A DNA stretch of 64,000 nucleotides from Ignavibacteriales bacterium (GCA_020061355.1 JAGUYK010000033.1:1-64000); one strand, 5' to 3'. Shown: positions 36,081 to 44,361, counted from the first letter of the stretch. The notes: generated from the sequence alone by a model not told the origin. Program-made: numbers and translations.

Positions 36081-36776
36081 ATGTCAGCTTATTATAAGAA
36101 AAGGCTTTTCGATCTTCTTATTACAATCCCACTGATAATAGTAACCATACCAATTCAGATTATTATCTATATTATTATTCTAATCGGATTTAAGGAAAAT
36201 CCCATCTTCATTCAGGAAAGGGGAATGACGATAAGCAACTTTCGATTCAGGATCATAAAGTTCCGGACAATAAAAAGTTCGCAACTGAAGAAAGTAAACT
36301 CTAACCTCCCTAAGATTAACTTTCTATGCTCAAGCGTAAATTTCCAATTTAACAAAATTACCGGATGGCTGAGAAGAAAAGGAATGGATGAAATTCCACA
36401 ATTGTACAATATATTATTTGGACAAATGAGTCTCGTAGGTCCGCGTCCTTTAATGAAGCAGGAATTATTGATAATGAAAAATGAATATCCTGATTATAAT
36501 GAAATAAGAAATTCATTTCGAAGCAGACCGGGATTAACGGGAGTCTGGCAAATCTTTGGTAATAGAATTCTCGGAATCAAAAATCTAATTGAGCTGGATA
36601 GTTTCTATGAAATGAATGGATCTCTTAAAATGGATTTTAAGATTTTGCTAATTACTTTTTTGATTACTACAATTGTAAAAAAATCCCACATCAATTTTTT
36701 CCGGTTAATATTTTTTAATAAAATTATTCCAAATAGTGTATTCCAAATTGCGAATCAATCTTTTAGTAAAATCTAA
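36081..36776 (+). CDS. Bacterial sugar transferase (polyprenyl-phosphate hexose-1-phosphate transferase)
   Basis: The 231-residue monotopic or single-span enzyme starts polyprenyl-linked glycan assembly. One N-terminal membrane segment (about 12-37) precedes the motifs RIIKFRTIKSS, RRKGMDEIPQLYNILFGQMS (with the catalytic Asp-Glu pair), LVGPRPLMKQE and SRPGLTGVWQIFG. It lacks the large N-terminal WbaP/WcaJ membrane domain, so it is the small PglC-like type. A C-terminal hydrophobic stretch (about 190-220) is extra. There are no other polysaccharide genes next to it; rmlB lies 27 kb away. Confidence 0.88.
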   Translation: MSAYYKKRLFDLLITIPLIIVTIPIQIIIYIIILIGFKENPIFIQERGMTISNFRFRIIKFRTIKSSQLKKVNSNLPKINFLCSSVNFQFNKITGWLRRKGMDEIPQLYNILFGQMSLVGPRPLMKQELLIMKNEYPDYNEIRNSFRSRPGLTGVWQIFGNRILGIKNLIELDSFYEMNGSLKMDFKILLITFLITTIVKKSHINFFRLIFFNKIIPNSVFQIANQSFSKI

Positions 36777-36858
36777 ATTAACAACCGGTTACATCTACTT
36801 TTATTCTGATAACAGTTAGGTATTAATCAATAATCCCTTTCAAATTTTCCTTTCTAAA

Positions 36859-36889
36859 TTGAAGTTCGCGGACAAATGAACTAACTTTT
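36859..36889 (+). promoter_or_regulatory. Promoter of the aminotransferase gene
   Basis: TTGA, 19 bases, TAACTTTT (7 of 8 to TAnnTTTG), 39 bases before the ATG. Confidence 0.6.
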
Positions 36890-36928
36890 GTTTGTAATTA
36901 TTCAATTATATATTGAGTTGGGGTTGAA

Positions 36929-38152
36929 ATGACAGAATTTGTAATTAAACCTGCTGTTAGAACTAAAAATGTAACTTATGCAGTTAGAGATATTGTTGTA
37001 CTGGCTAATGAAATTGCTAAGACAGGGAAGGAGATGCTCTACTTGAACATTGGTGATCCTAACTTATTTGATTGGGAACCGCCAAAGCATCTTATTGAAG
37101 CTACATATAAGGCAATGTTGAAAAACTTAAATGGTTATGCCCCTTCGTCGGGAATTAAAGAGGCTGTGAAGGCAATTGAAACGGAAGCAGATAAAAAAGG
37201 AATTAAAAATGTTCAGGATATTTTTGTAACGACCGGTGCCAGCGAAGCAATTGATATTTGTCTGACTGCTTTAGTGAATGATGGTGAAAACGTTTTAACA
37301 CCAACACCCGGTTATCCGCTTTATACGGCTATTCAAAGCAAACTTCAGATGTACGAAAATCCGTATTACTTAGATGAAAGCAACGGCTGGCAGCCGGATA
37401 TCGAGGATATAAAAAGTAAAATTAATAGTAAAACCCGGGCTATCATTATTATTAATCCGAATAATCCAACCGGATCGAATGCTTCTCCGGATACATTGAA
37501 GAAGTTAATTGATCTTGCGATTGAACATAACCTTGTGATTTTTGCCGATGAGATTTATGATAAACTTTTAATGGATGGAAAGAAACATACTTCGATTGCA
37601 TCGCTAAACTCAGAAGTTCCCGTTATAACATTCGGCGGACTTTCTAAAAATTATATGGTACCCGGTTTTAGAATAGGGTGGGGAATAGTAAGCGGCAACA
37701 GAGCAGTGTTGAAAGATTATATCGAAGCGATTAATAAGTTGCTGCGTGCACGCTTATCCGCAAATCATCCCGAACAATATGGAATAGCACCTTCTCTTCT
37801 TGGTGATCAATCCCATCTTGAAGTAGCGATGAAAAAGTTAACGAACCGGCGTAACATGACGGTCGAAATGATGAATGCAATACCTGGCATTTCATGCGTT
37901 GAGCCTGAAGGTGCGTTTTACGCGTTCCCCCGAATTCATAATATTTTAGATGACGCTCACTGGACACAGGAATTGATTAAAGAAACAGGTGTTGTTGTTG
38001 TTCATGGAAGCGGTTTCGGTCAGGTCCCCGGCACAAACCATTTTAGAATAGTATTCCTCCCATCTGAGAATATTTTAGAAAAAGCCTACAAAGCGATAGC
38101 AAAGTTTCATGAAAAGTATGTTGAGAAATTTGAAAAGTCAGCGATGAAATAA
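36929..38152 (+). CDS. PLP-dependent aminotransferase, AlaA/AspC class I
   Basis: The 407-residue fold-type I aminotransferase has LYLNIGDPNLFDWEPP, VTTGASEAIDICLTALV, NPNNPTGSNAS, FADEIYDKLLMDG and the PLP lysine in FGGLSKNYMVPGFRIGWG. The pattern is closest to the AlaA/AlaT alanine aminotransferase branch (pyruvate + Glu to Ala + 2-oxoglutarate), but substrate cannot be fixed from motifs alone. The N-terminus (FVIKPAVRTKNVTYAVRDIV) is typical. It is monocistronic, with its own promoter, and ends at a strong palindromic terminator shared with the convergent cupin gene. Confidence 0.88.
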   Translation: MTEFVIKPAVRTKNVTYAVRDIVVLANEIAKTGKEMLYLNIGDPNLFDWEPPKHLIEATYKAMLKNLNGYAPSSGIKEAVKAIETEADKKGIKNVQDIFVTTGASEAIDICLTALVNDGENVLTPTPGYPLYTAIQSKLQMYENPYYLDESNGWQPDIEDIKSKINSKTRAIIIINPNNPTGSNASPDTLKKLIDLAIEHNLVIFADEIYDKLLMDGKKHTSIASLNSEVPVITFGGLSKNYMVPGFRIGWGIVSGNRAVLKDYIEAINKLLRARLSANHPEQYGIAPSLLGDQSHLEVAMKKLTNRRNMTVEMMNAIPGISCVEPEGAFYAFPRIHNILDDAHWTQELIKETGVVVVHGSGFGQVPGTNHFRIVFLPSENILEKAYKAIAKFHEKYVEKFEKSAMK

Positions 38153-38163
38153 TGAATCATTTT

Positions 38164-38183
38164 GCGGGAATTATAATTCCCGC
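38164..38183 (+). terminator. Terminator of the aminotransferase gene, overlapping the convergent stop codon
   Basis: A perfect 20-base palindrome GCGGGAATTATAATTCCCGC followed by TTTACTCTTT, 11 bases after the stop. It covers the last codons and stop (TAA) of the convergent cupin gene. Confidence 0.85.
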
Positions 38184-38533
38184 TTTACTCTTTCCATAGT
38201 AAAAGCCGGAATACAAACGGAAACATATTCGCACTTTTCATCGAAAGGATTTGAATAACGAACCCGTGCACTTTTTTTAACACAAATAGATTCACCTTTT
38301 GATAGGATTATTTCATTTCCATCGACCTCAAATTTTTTTCTGCCTGAAATGATATATGTTATTTCATCAAATTCCGGTGTTTGATATGGTTCCGACCAAT
38401 GTGGCGGTGCAATCATATGAGCAAAACTGTAATCCCCAACATCAATACTTACTTTACCAAAATGCTCTTCGATTAATTTATTATCCGTTGTCGGTAACAC
38501 AAATGGTTTTGTTTGAATGAAATATTTTTGCAT
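38171..38533 (-). CDS. Cupin-domain protein, function unknown
   Basis: The 120-residue protein forms a single cupin barrel: FGKVSIDVGDYSFAHMIAPP, then PYQTPEFDEITYIISGRKKF and EVDGNEIILSKGESICVKKS. Histidines and a Glu at cupin metal positions are partly present (HW, EFDE), so metal binding is possible. The pattern recalls EutQ-like or small sensory cupins, but no ethanolamine genes are nearby. Its last codons lie in the terminator of the convergent aminotransferase gene. Confidence 0.8.
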   Translation of the reverse strand: MQKYFIQTKPFVLPTTDNKLIEEHFGKVSIDVGDYSFAHMIAPPHWSEPYQTPEFDEITYIISGRKKFEVDGNEIILSKGESICVKKSARVRYSNPFDEKCEYVSVCIPAFTMERVKREL

Positions 38534-38546
38534 AACATTCTCCTAT

Positions 38547-38574
38547 GTAGAGATGAAGCATGTTTCGTTTCTAC
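38547..38574. repeat. REP-like 28-bp palindrome (degenerate copy)
   Basis: An imperfect 28-base inverted repeat beginning GTAGAGATGAAGCA and ending TTTCGTTTCTAC. It matches the perfect palindrome at 38823-38850 in outer arms and centre (GCATG). It supplies the stop codon (TAG) of the transposase C-terminal frame. Confidence 0.75.
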
Positions 38575-38837
38575 ATATAATTATTATAAAAATTGTTTTT
38601 TTCTAGATCCCAATTCAGAGGATTTTGTTCAATATATTTTCTGATATTGAATAATTCTTTTTCATTACGAATAATGTGATCATAAAACCGAGATTGCCAT
38701 TGAAATGAACGTTTTCCGGATTTATGAATATTTTTTGTAACAGCAGATTTAAAAGAACGAATAATTACAGAAAGTGAATTTGGTTTAGAGATATTTTTGA
38801 AAAAGGATTTATCTTTTATTCTGTAGAGACGTTGCAT
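38571..38837 (-). CDS. REP-associated tyrosine transposase, C-terminal part
   Basis: The 88-residue frame holds the second half of an IS200/Y1-type (RAYT) transposase: SLSVIIRSFKSAVTK, then FQWQSRFYDHIIRNEKE (the tyrosine region) and IRKYIEQNPLNWDLE. It begins at an ATG in the centre of the palindrome at 38823 and ends at a TAG inside the palindrome at 38547. It is in a different frame from the N-terminal half, so an intact enzyme would need a frameshift; otherwise it is a broken gene. Confidence 0.75.
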   Translation of the reverse strand: MQRLYRIKDKSFFKNISKPNSLSVIIRSFKSAVTKNIHKSGKRSFQWQSRFYDHIIRNEKELFNIRKYIEQNPLNWDLEKNNFYNNYM

Positions 38838-39124
38838 GCAACGTCTCTACCAGTATCATTCAAAATTATTATTCCGTGAATATGATTTGGTAATATCATA
38901 TAATAATCCAATTCTGTATTTATAAAATGTTTCTCAATATCTAACCAACATTTCTCAACTACTTTTGCTAATTCATTTAATATCATCATTTCTTTTTCAA
39001 TAATTCCAAAATATTCGATGTGAGCTTTAGTGTTAATTGTTACAAAATACCACCAGGGATTTGAATAATCACATTCATTCAATCTAGTTGATTCAATCCG
39101 GTATTTGTTTTGGTACTTAGTCAT
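38816..39124 (-). CDS. REP-associated tyrosine transposase, N-terminal part
   Basis: The 102-residue frame has the N-terminal half of a Y1/HUH transposase: PWWYFVTINTKAHIEYFGII, then YYMILPNHIHGIIIL with the HUH motif (His-Ile-His). It then runs into the 28-base palindrome, which encodes GRDVACNVST, and stops three codons later. RAYT proteins act on REP hairpins, so the palindrome inside the gene is a likely target or an insertion. The frames of the two halves differ by two bases modulo three, so a simple 28-base insertion does not restore the frame. Confidence 0.75.
   Translation of the reverse strand: MTKYQNKYRIESTRLNECDYSNPWWYFVTINTKAHIEYFGIIEKEMMILNELAKVVEKCWLDIEKHFINTELDYYMILPNHIHGIIILNDTGRDVACNVSTE
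38823..38850. repeat. REP-like perfect 28-bp palindrome inside transposase gene
   Basis: A perfect 28-base inverted repeat, GTAGAGACGTTGCA followed by its exact reverse complement. It disrupts the transposase reading frame and gives the C-terminal part its ATG. Confidence 0.9.
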
Positions 39125-39147
39125 CTATTTTGAAATATTCCAGATTG

Positions 39148-41382
39148 TTAATCAAGTTGAGCTTTTCTTAATCTGAGTGAATTTGTTACTACTGAAACAG
39201 AGCTTAACGACATCGCTAAAGCTGCAAACATAGGGTCCAACATTCCGAAAGCTGCTAACGGAATTAAAACCGTATTATAAATAAATGCCCAGAACAAATT
39301 TTGTTTGATTGTCTTCAATGTTTTGTGGGACAAATTAATCGCTTTTACAACTCCATTCAAACTTCCCTTAACGAGCGTTATTTGCGCAGTCTCAATTGCA
39401 ACATCAGTTCCGGTTCCGATAGCAATTCCGACATCAGCTTGGGCCAGAGCCGGAGCGTCATTTATTCCGTCACCAACCATACCAACAATTTCTTTATTCA
39501 TTTGATATTGTTTTACAATTTCAGTTTTTTCATCAGGTAATACCTCAGCTTTGAATTCTTTTATTCCAACTTTATTTGCGATTTGCTCCGCTATTTTTTT
39601 ATTATCACCAGTGATCATTACCGTTTTAATTTTCATTTCGTTTAATTTTTTTACAGCATCAGCCGAATCTGCTTTTAAATTATCTTCAATTGACATCAGA
39701 CCTTTAAGCTCTCCTTCTATTGCAATGCAAACTACTGTTTTACCATCGTTCACTTTTTGATTGTAGATGGCTTGACCGTTTTCGACATTAATAGAGGATT
39801 CTTTCATTAAGTTCATATTTCCGATAATTACATTTTTATTATCAATCGTGCCAGCAACTCCAAATCCTGAGTAATTCTTAAAATTATCCGGCCCATTCAA
39901 TTCGATATTAGCATTTTTTGCTTTATCAATAATCGCTTTTGCCAGCGGATGTTCGGATTTAGATTCAAGCGATGCTGCTAACTTTAATATTTCATTTTGC
40001 TCAATTCCAAAAGTAATTAGATCCGAAACTACCGGTTTGCCTTCCGTTAATGTCCCGGTCTTATCGAATATAATTGTAGAGATTTTATTTGCAAGCTCTA
40101 AACTTTCACCATTTCTTATTAACACTCCATTCGAGGCACCTAATCCAGTTCCAACTATTATTGCGGTTGGAGTTGCCAATCCTAATGCACATGGACATGC
40201 AATAATAAGTACAGCTACAAAATTGATAAGGGCATTATTGAATGAATGGTCTGATGTAAAAATAAACCAGCCAATAAAAGTAATTATTGCAAGCAGTATG
40301 ACAATCGGAACAAATATCCCCGCTATTTTATCAACTAATTTTTGTATTGGTGGCTTTGAAGCTTGTGCTTGTTCAACCAGACGAATTATCTGACCAAGAA
40401 CTGAATTATCGCCAATCTGTGTTACCTTGAAATTAAGAGTTCCATTTTTATTTATTGTTCCTCCAATAATTTTTTCGCCAACAGTTTTTTCTACCGGGAT
40501 ACTTTCTCCGGTTACCATTGATTCGTCTATTGATGAACTTCCCGAAATTATTTCACCATCCGCCGGAATTTTTTCTCCCGGTTTTATAACAACAATATCT
40601 CCGCGCTTCAATTCGGAAATATTAATCACTTTTTCATTTCCAAAATGAATAATATTTGCAGTTTTTGGTTTTAGTTCGATTAATTTTTTAATGGCATAAG
40701 TTGTTTTATTTTTTGCTTTGTGTTCCAGCAGTCTGCCCATCAAAATAAGTGTAATTATAACAGCGGCTGTTTCAAAATACACATGAACATCTTTTCCTTC
40801 TATGTTTAAAAAGTTCGGAAAGAGTGTAACTAATGTGCTGTAACTGTAAGCTGCACCGGTTCCAATTGCAATAAGAGAATTCATCTCGGCAGAGAAATGT
40901 TTAAGATTTTTCCAGAATACTTTGAAAAATCTTTTTCCGGAGATGAAAATAACCGGGGTAGTGAGAACTAATAGTATCTTCCTTGTTTCATCCTGATTGA
41001 ACTCCCATATGCTCTGGAAGAATTGATAATCCATTAACATGCTTACTAAAAATATCGGTATCGTTATAATAATTGCAAAGATGAATTCCGATTTTAATGA
41101 TTTGTAAAAGTCGTCCGACTTTTCAAATTTATTTTCACTTAAAAAATCACCTGATATTTTTTCTTTTTCATCTAATTTTAATTCGTAGCCATATTCTTTA
41201 ACTGCTTCTGAAATTTCCGGGAGATTAATCTTATCGTTTTCAGCTTCGAAATTCACCCGTTCGGTTGCAAGGTTTACACTAACGTATTTTACACCGTCAA
41301 ATTTTTTGATTATCTTTTCTACACGTGTAACGCAGCTAGCACAAGTCATGCCTTCAACCGGAAAATCAAATTTTTTTAACAT
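39148..41382 (-). CDS. copA: Copper-translocating P-type ATPase
   Basis: This P1B-1 ATPase exports Cu+ from the cytoplasm. The 744-residue protein has one N-terminal metal-binding domain (Cys14 and Cys17 in GMTCASC), eight membrane helices with the transport motif ACPCALGLATP, the actuator TGES, the phosphorylation site FDKTGTLTEGKP, the SEHPLAKAI loop and the GDGINDAPALAQADVGIA hinge. It lies 3 bases after copZ; no CsoR/CueR regulator is adjacent. Confidence 0.96.
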   Translation of the reverse strand: MLKKFDFPVEGMTCASCVTRVEKIIKKFDGVKYVSVNLATERVNFEAENDKINLPEISEAVKEYGYELKLDEKEKISGDFLSENKFEKSDDFYKSLKSEFIFAIIITIPIFLVSMLMDYQFFQSIWEFNQDETRKILLVLTTPVIFISGKRFFKVFWKNLKHFSAEMNSLIAIGTGAAYSYSTLVTLFPNFLNIEGKDVHVYFETAAVIITLILMGRLLEHKAKNKTTYAIKKLIELKPKTANIIHFGNEKVINISELKRGDIVVIKPGEKIPADGEIISGSSSIDESMVTGESIPVEKTVGEKIIGGTINKNGTLNFKVTQIGDNSVLGQIIRLVEQAQASKPPIQKLVDKIAGIFVPIVILLAIITFIGWFIFTSDHSFNNALINFVAVLIIACPCALGLATPTAIIVGTGLGASNGVLIRNGESLELANKISTIIFDKTGTLTEGKPVVSDLITFGIEQNEILKLAASLESKSEHPLAKAIIDKAKNANIELNGPDNFKNYSGFGVAGTIDNKNVIIGNMNLMKESSINVENGQAIYNQKVNDGKTVVCIAIEGELKGLMSIEDNLKADSADAVKKLNEMKIKTVMITGDNKKIAEQIANKVGIKEFKAEVLPDEKTEIVKQYQMNKEIVGMVGDGINDAPALAQADVGIAIGTGTDVAIETAQITLVKGSLNGVVKAINLSHKTLKTIKQNLFWAFIYNTVLIPLAAFGMLDPMFAALAMSLSSVSVVTNSLRLRKAQLD

Positions 41383-41385
41383 GCT

Positions 41386-41589
41386 TCAGCCCTTTCTTAC
41401 TTTATATCCGGCATTTTCAATGGCTATTTCAATCTGTTCATTTGAGGTTTTTGATTCATCAAAATCTACTTTTGCTGATCCTATCTCAACCTCATAAGAT
41501 ACCAGATCAAGTTTAGATAATTCTTTTTTTACTGCCATTACACAGTGTTGACAATTCATGTTTTCGATTAAAAATCTTTTACTTGTCAT
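41386..41589 (-). CDS. copZ: Heavy-metal-associated domain protein, CopZ-like copper chaperone
   Basis: The 67-residue single HMA domain has the copper-binding MNCQHC (Cys13 and Cys16), KKELSKLDLVSYEVEIGSAK and the C-terminal ENAGYKV. It should hand Cu+ to CopA, whose gene begins 3 bases downstream. The first gene of the pair starts 110 bases after an unrelated gene. Confidence 0.9.
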   Translation of the reverse strand: MTSKRFLIENMNCQHCVMAVKKELSKLDLVSYEVEIGSAKVDFDESKTSNEQIEIAIENAGYKVRKG

Positions 41590-41699
41590 TTATTTTCCCC
41601 TTTCCAGTAAATTCATTGATAAAAGTATTTTTATATTCAAAATATACAATACGTGTGCTAAAAAATTTTTTGATTTCTGGTTGAGAAGAAAATTGAAAT

Positions 41700-42245
41700 T
41701 TACTTTTTCTTATTGGAATCTTTTTTCTTTGTATTCAGGGTGTACATTTCATTGATATCATCTTCTGAATACTTGTCCAGAATTTTATCTCCCAGAGAGG
41801 AGACATTCTTATCCTGAGCCGAGGTTTTTTCTTTCGAAGTATCATTTACCATATCGTTTTGATTCTTTGCCACTCTCGATGATTTCGGTGTTAATGATTT
41901 GACAATTTCAATTCGTTCTGAATTGGAAGCATGTTTTGATTCTTTCGGATTCTTTTTATGCGTTTCTTTTTGCTTAGATTTTTGTTGTGGATTGTTAACT
42001 TCTTCTTTAAATAGAGGATTTTGTAAAAGTGGTTCGGGAGGTGGTAATGGTTTTGTAATCCTATTAATAATTTTTTTTACAGACTTCTCGGTGATTTCCC
42101 CGGTTTTTGTCAATCCTTTACCTGGAAGTACAATAGTACCCCTTTTTAGTTTTATTTTATAGGATACATATGAGAACCCTATTACTAATATAGCTATAAC
42201 GAGTACAATCTTAAGTGTAGTAAATATAATGGGGACTAGTTCCAT
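41700..42245 (-). CDS. Bitopic membrane protein of unknown function (paralogue of 42306 gene)
   Basis: The 181-residue protein is not recognised. It starts MELVPIIFTTLKIVLVIAIL, one membrane helix (about 5-30), then GFSYVSYKIKLKRG. The rest (about 40-181) is a hydrophilic, Lys/Ser/Asn-rich tail with little predicted fold, ending DDINEMYTLNTKKKDSNKKK. The N-terminus matches that of the next gene upstream (VPIIFT/VPIIYT, SYVSYK/SYLSYK), so the two arose by duplication. The disordered basic tail could bind DNA, RNA or envelope polymers; no function is known. Confidence 0.7.
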   Translation of the reverse strand: MELVPIIFTTLKIVLVIAILVIGFSYVSYKIKLKRGTIVLPGKGLTKTGEITEKSVKKIINRITKPLPPPEPLLQNPLFKEEVNNPQQKSKQKETHKKNPKESKHASNSERIEIVKSLTPKSSRVAKNQNDMVNDTSKEKTSAQDKNVSSLGDKILDKYSEDDINEMYTLNTKKKDSNKKK

Positions 42246-42305
42246 GCTTAAAAATATAAAAATAAACCAAACCGAACAATCAGTATTATGGTTTAGTTTA
42301 TAAGA

Positions 42306-42893
42306 TTAAACAGCATGACGGGCGGGTATTGCAGTCGCTGTTACAAAATTATTCTCAGAAGAGTTATCGGAGTAAAAGCTTAAAATATTAAATTGAGACA
42401 AATCATTAATATAATTTGCCCTCGACGTTTTTTTATCGGTTTTATATACCTCATTCGTTCGGTATTTTATATTTTCATTCATTACTTCTATTCTCGATTT
42501 ATTCATCATTGTCTTTTGTAATCTTGAATTTCTCTTTTGTTCATCAATTCTTTCTGTGTTTCTTTTAATTATTGTATTGTATGATTTTGGTTTTCTTTGT
42601 TCTTTATTAAAGTAATCATATGGCAGGACAATTGGTTGATCGGATAATTTTGTTTTAATGGATTTGTCCCTTACTTCCAAATTTTGTTCTAAAAAGGTAA
42701 ATGAATTTTGCGGGATTCGATTAACAATTAGTTTAGGTGGCTGAATTATTCTTTTTTGTTTAAGTATTTCCTCCTCAATCACAGGGTTCTTTTTACCCCG
42801 GGTTTTATATGACAAGTAGGAAATTGTTAACACAATAAGCATCAATCCAAAAAACAGGATTAAACTTGTGTAAATAATTGGTACAAGTGACAT
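42306..42893 (-). CDS. Bitopic membrane protein of unknown function (paralogue of 41700 gene)
   Basis: The 195-residue protein starts MSLVPIIYTSLILFFGLMLI, one membrane helix (about 5-28), then ISYLSYKTRGKKNP and a long basic tail rich in Lys, Arg, Asn (for example RNTERIDEQKRNSR). Only the N-terminal 35 residues resemble the neighbour; tails differ. AGAGG precedes the ATG by 7 bases. It is divergent to the HU gene. Function unknown. Confidence 0.7.
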   Translation of the reverse strand: MSLVPIIYTSLILFFGLMLIVLTISYLSYKTRGKKNPVIEEEILKQKRIIQPPKLIVNRIPQNSFTFLEQNLEVRDKSIKTKLSDQPIVLPYDYFNKEQRKPKSYNTIIKRNTERIDEQKRNSRLQKTMMNKSRIEVMNENIKYRTNEVYKTDKKTSRANYINDLSQFNILSFYSDNSSENNFVTATAIPARHAV

Positions 42894-43075
42894 TTTTTTC
42901 CTCTATTTGCTGTTAATATTATACAATCGGCATACCAAACATTTTTGAACCATTTTCTTGCTTTTTGGTCTATTATCGGTTCCTATTTGTAGATTGTGTA
43001 TTACTATGAAACATCAAAATTTGTTGGATTTCATATTATCGTGATATTAAATAATTACGCTAAGTCCTTTCACCG

Positions 43076-43106
43076 TTGGATATTAATCCACTATTTGATA
43101 TTTTTG
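43076..43106 (+). promoter_or_regulatory. HU gene promoter
   Basis: TTGG, 19 bases, TATTTTTG (perfect TAnnTTTG), 41 bases before the HU ATG. Confidence 0.7.
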
Positions 43107-43147
43107 CGTGCTCAAAATTGAAAATAGAAGTTAAATGAGGAAATGAA

Positions 43148-43453
43148 ATGACCAAAGCCGACATTGTAGAAAAAGTTGCCCTTGGAACAGGGTTGACTAA
43201 ATTGGAAACTGAAGCTATTATAGAGGGTTTTTTGAATACTGTTATTCATGCATTGAGGGAAGGTAATGGTATTGAAATTCGTGGATTCGGTAGTTATAAA
43301 GTTAAGAAGAAGAAAGCTCGGTATGCTCGAAATCCTAGAACCGGTGAAAAAGTATATGTCGGTGATCATTTCGTTCCGGTTTTCAAATTTTCTAAGGATT
43401 TTAAGAGTACTGTTGATTCGGGGATGAAAGCAATTAATGTTGAACAAGAATAG
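43148..43453 (+). CDS. HU/IHF family DNA-binding protein
   Basis: The 101-residue nucleoid protein starts MTKADIVEKVALGTGLTKLE and has GNGIEIRGFGSYKVKKKKAR and the DNA-arm consensus RNPRTGEKVYVGDHFVPVFK. It bends DNA as a dimer. The product is somewhat longer than HU (90) and shares IHF-like features; which of the two cannot be told. TGAGGA precedes the ATG. The next gene starts 17 bases after its stop. Confidence 0.95.
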   Translation: MTKADIVEKVALGTGLTKLETEAIIEGFLNTVIHALREGNGIEIRGFGSYKVKKKKARYARNPRTGEKVYVGDHFVPVFKFSKDFKSTVDSGMKAINVEQE

Positions 43454-43470
43454 TACGGAATAATTACTTA

Positions 43471-44235
43471 ATGAATAATAACCTTGAAAATTTAATATGT
43501 ACTAATTGCGGCGAGTCCTTAAATGCTAGGGATAATTTTTGCTCAAGTTGTGGTGCTTCTGTAATAAAGCCTAAAGAAATGGATGATTCTAAAAAGTCAA
43601 TTCCAAATGAGAAGAGAAATAAAAAAAGTTTGAGAGGCAAAGGTCTGGAAAATAAAAATATCGGATCCAATCCCGATCAAAAAAAAATATCGACTGTAAA
43701 AATAGTTTATTTAGCATTTTTTTTCGTAGTGATTGCTCTGGTAATAGTTTATTCATCGGGGTCATTTGATAAGCCGGGAATTTCTGCAGCAGCTCAGAGC
43801 AGCGAAAATGATGTTCATAAAGGTGTTGACCTTCAGTATCTTCAAAGAATTAATACCCTGGAAGAAGAATTCAAAATAAACCCGGATGATTCAAAGCTTT
43901 TAGAACTGGCACATCTGCTTAATGATTCGGGATTAAAAGAAAAAGCAATTGAAAAATATCAAACATATTTGAAATCGAATCCTAAAGATGCAGACGTTCT
44001 TGTTGATATGGGCGTTTGCTTTTTTGAGTTAGGAAAAAATGAGGAAGCTCTCCGTTTTATGAAGGATGCTTTAAAATATCAACCGAAGCATCAGATTGCA
44101 CATTTGAACCTTGGAATTGTATCTCTTTCTGCTAACCTTCATGATGAAGCTGTTGATTGGTGGAAAAAAGCAGTGGAATTAGATCCAAGTAATTCAATTG
44201 GTAAGAGAGCACAAGAATTAATTAATTCACACTAA
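43471..44235 (+). CDS. Zinc-ribbon, membrane-anchored TPR protein
   Basis: The 254-residue protein has an N-terminal zinc ribbon (CTNCGESLNARDNFCSSCGA, residues about 10-29), a basic linker, one membrane helix (about 78-98, YLAFFFVVIALVIVYSSG), and three TPR repeats (about 140-245, AIEKYQTYLKSNPKDADVLV and EALRFMKDALKYQPKHQIAH and EAVDWWKKAVELDPS). The zinc ribbon would lie in the cytoplasm and the TPRs outside. The function is unknown; it lies in an apparent unit with HU and the small ribosomal protein gene. Confidence 0.8.
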   Translation: MNNNLENLICTNCGESLNARDNFCSSCGASVIKPKEMDDSKKSIPNEKRNKKSLRGKGLENKNIGSNPDQKKISTVKIVYLAFFFVVIALVIVYSSGSFDKPGISAAAQSSENDVHKGVDLQYLQRINTLEEEFKINPDDSKLLELAHLLNDSGLKEKAIEKYQTYLKSNPKDADVLVDMGVCFFELGKNEEALRFMKDALKYQPKHQIAHLNLGIVSLSANLHDEAVDWWKKAVELDPSNSIGKRAQELINSH

Positions 44236-44249
44236 AGGAGGTAGTAAAT

Positions 44250-44345
44250 ATGCCGTGCGGCAGAAAAAGAAAACGCCACAAAATGGCAACTCACAAGCGT
44301 AAGAAACGTTTGCGTAAGAATCGTCACAAAAAGAAATTGAGGTAA
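44250..44345 (+). CDS. AURKAIP1/COX24-domain small basic protein (bS22/mS38-like)
   Basis: The 31-residue reading frame encodes MPCGRKRKRHKMATHKRKKR then LRKNRHKKKLR, extremely basic. The pattern KRHKMATHKRKKRLRKNRHK is that of the AURKAIP1/COX24 family, which includes mycobacterial bS22 and mitochondrial mS38, ribosomal proteins of the small subunit. An optimal AAAGGAGGT lies 7 bases before the ATG. It is 14 bases after the TPR gene and 16 bases before tRNA-Thr. Such short genes are often missed in annotation. Confidence 0.88.
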   Translation: MPCGRKRKRHKMATHKRKKRLRKNRHKKKLR

Positions 44346-44361
44346 TACTTTCTTAAGTTAA

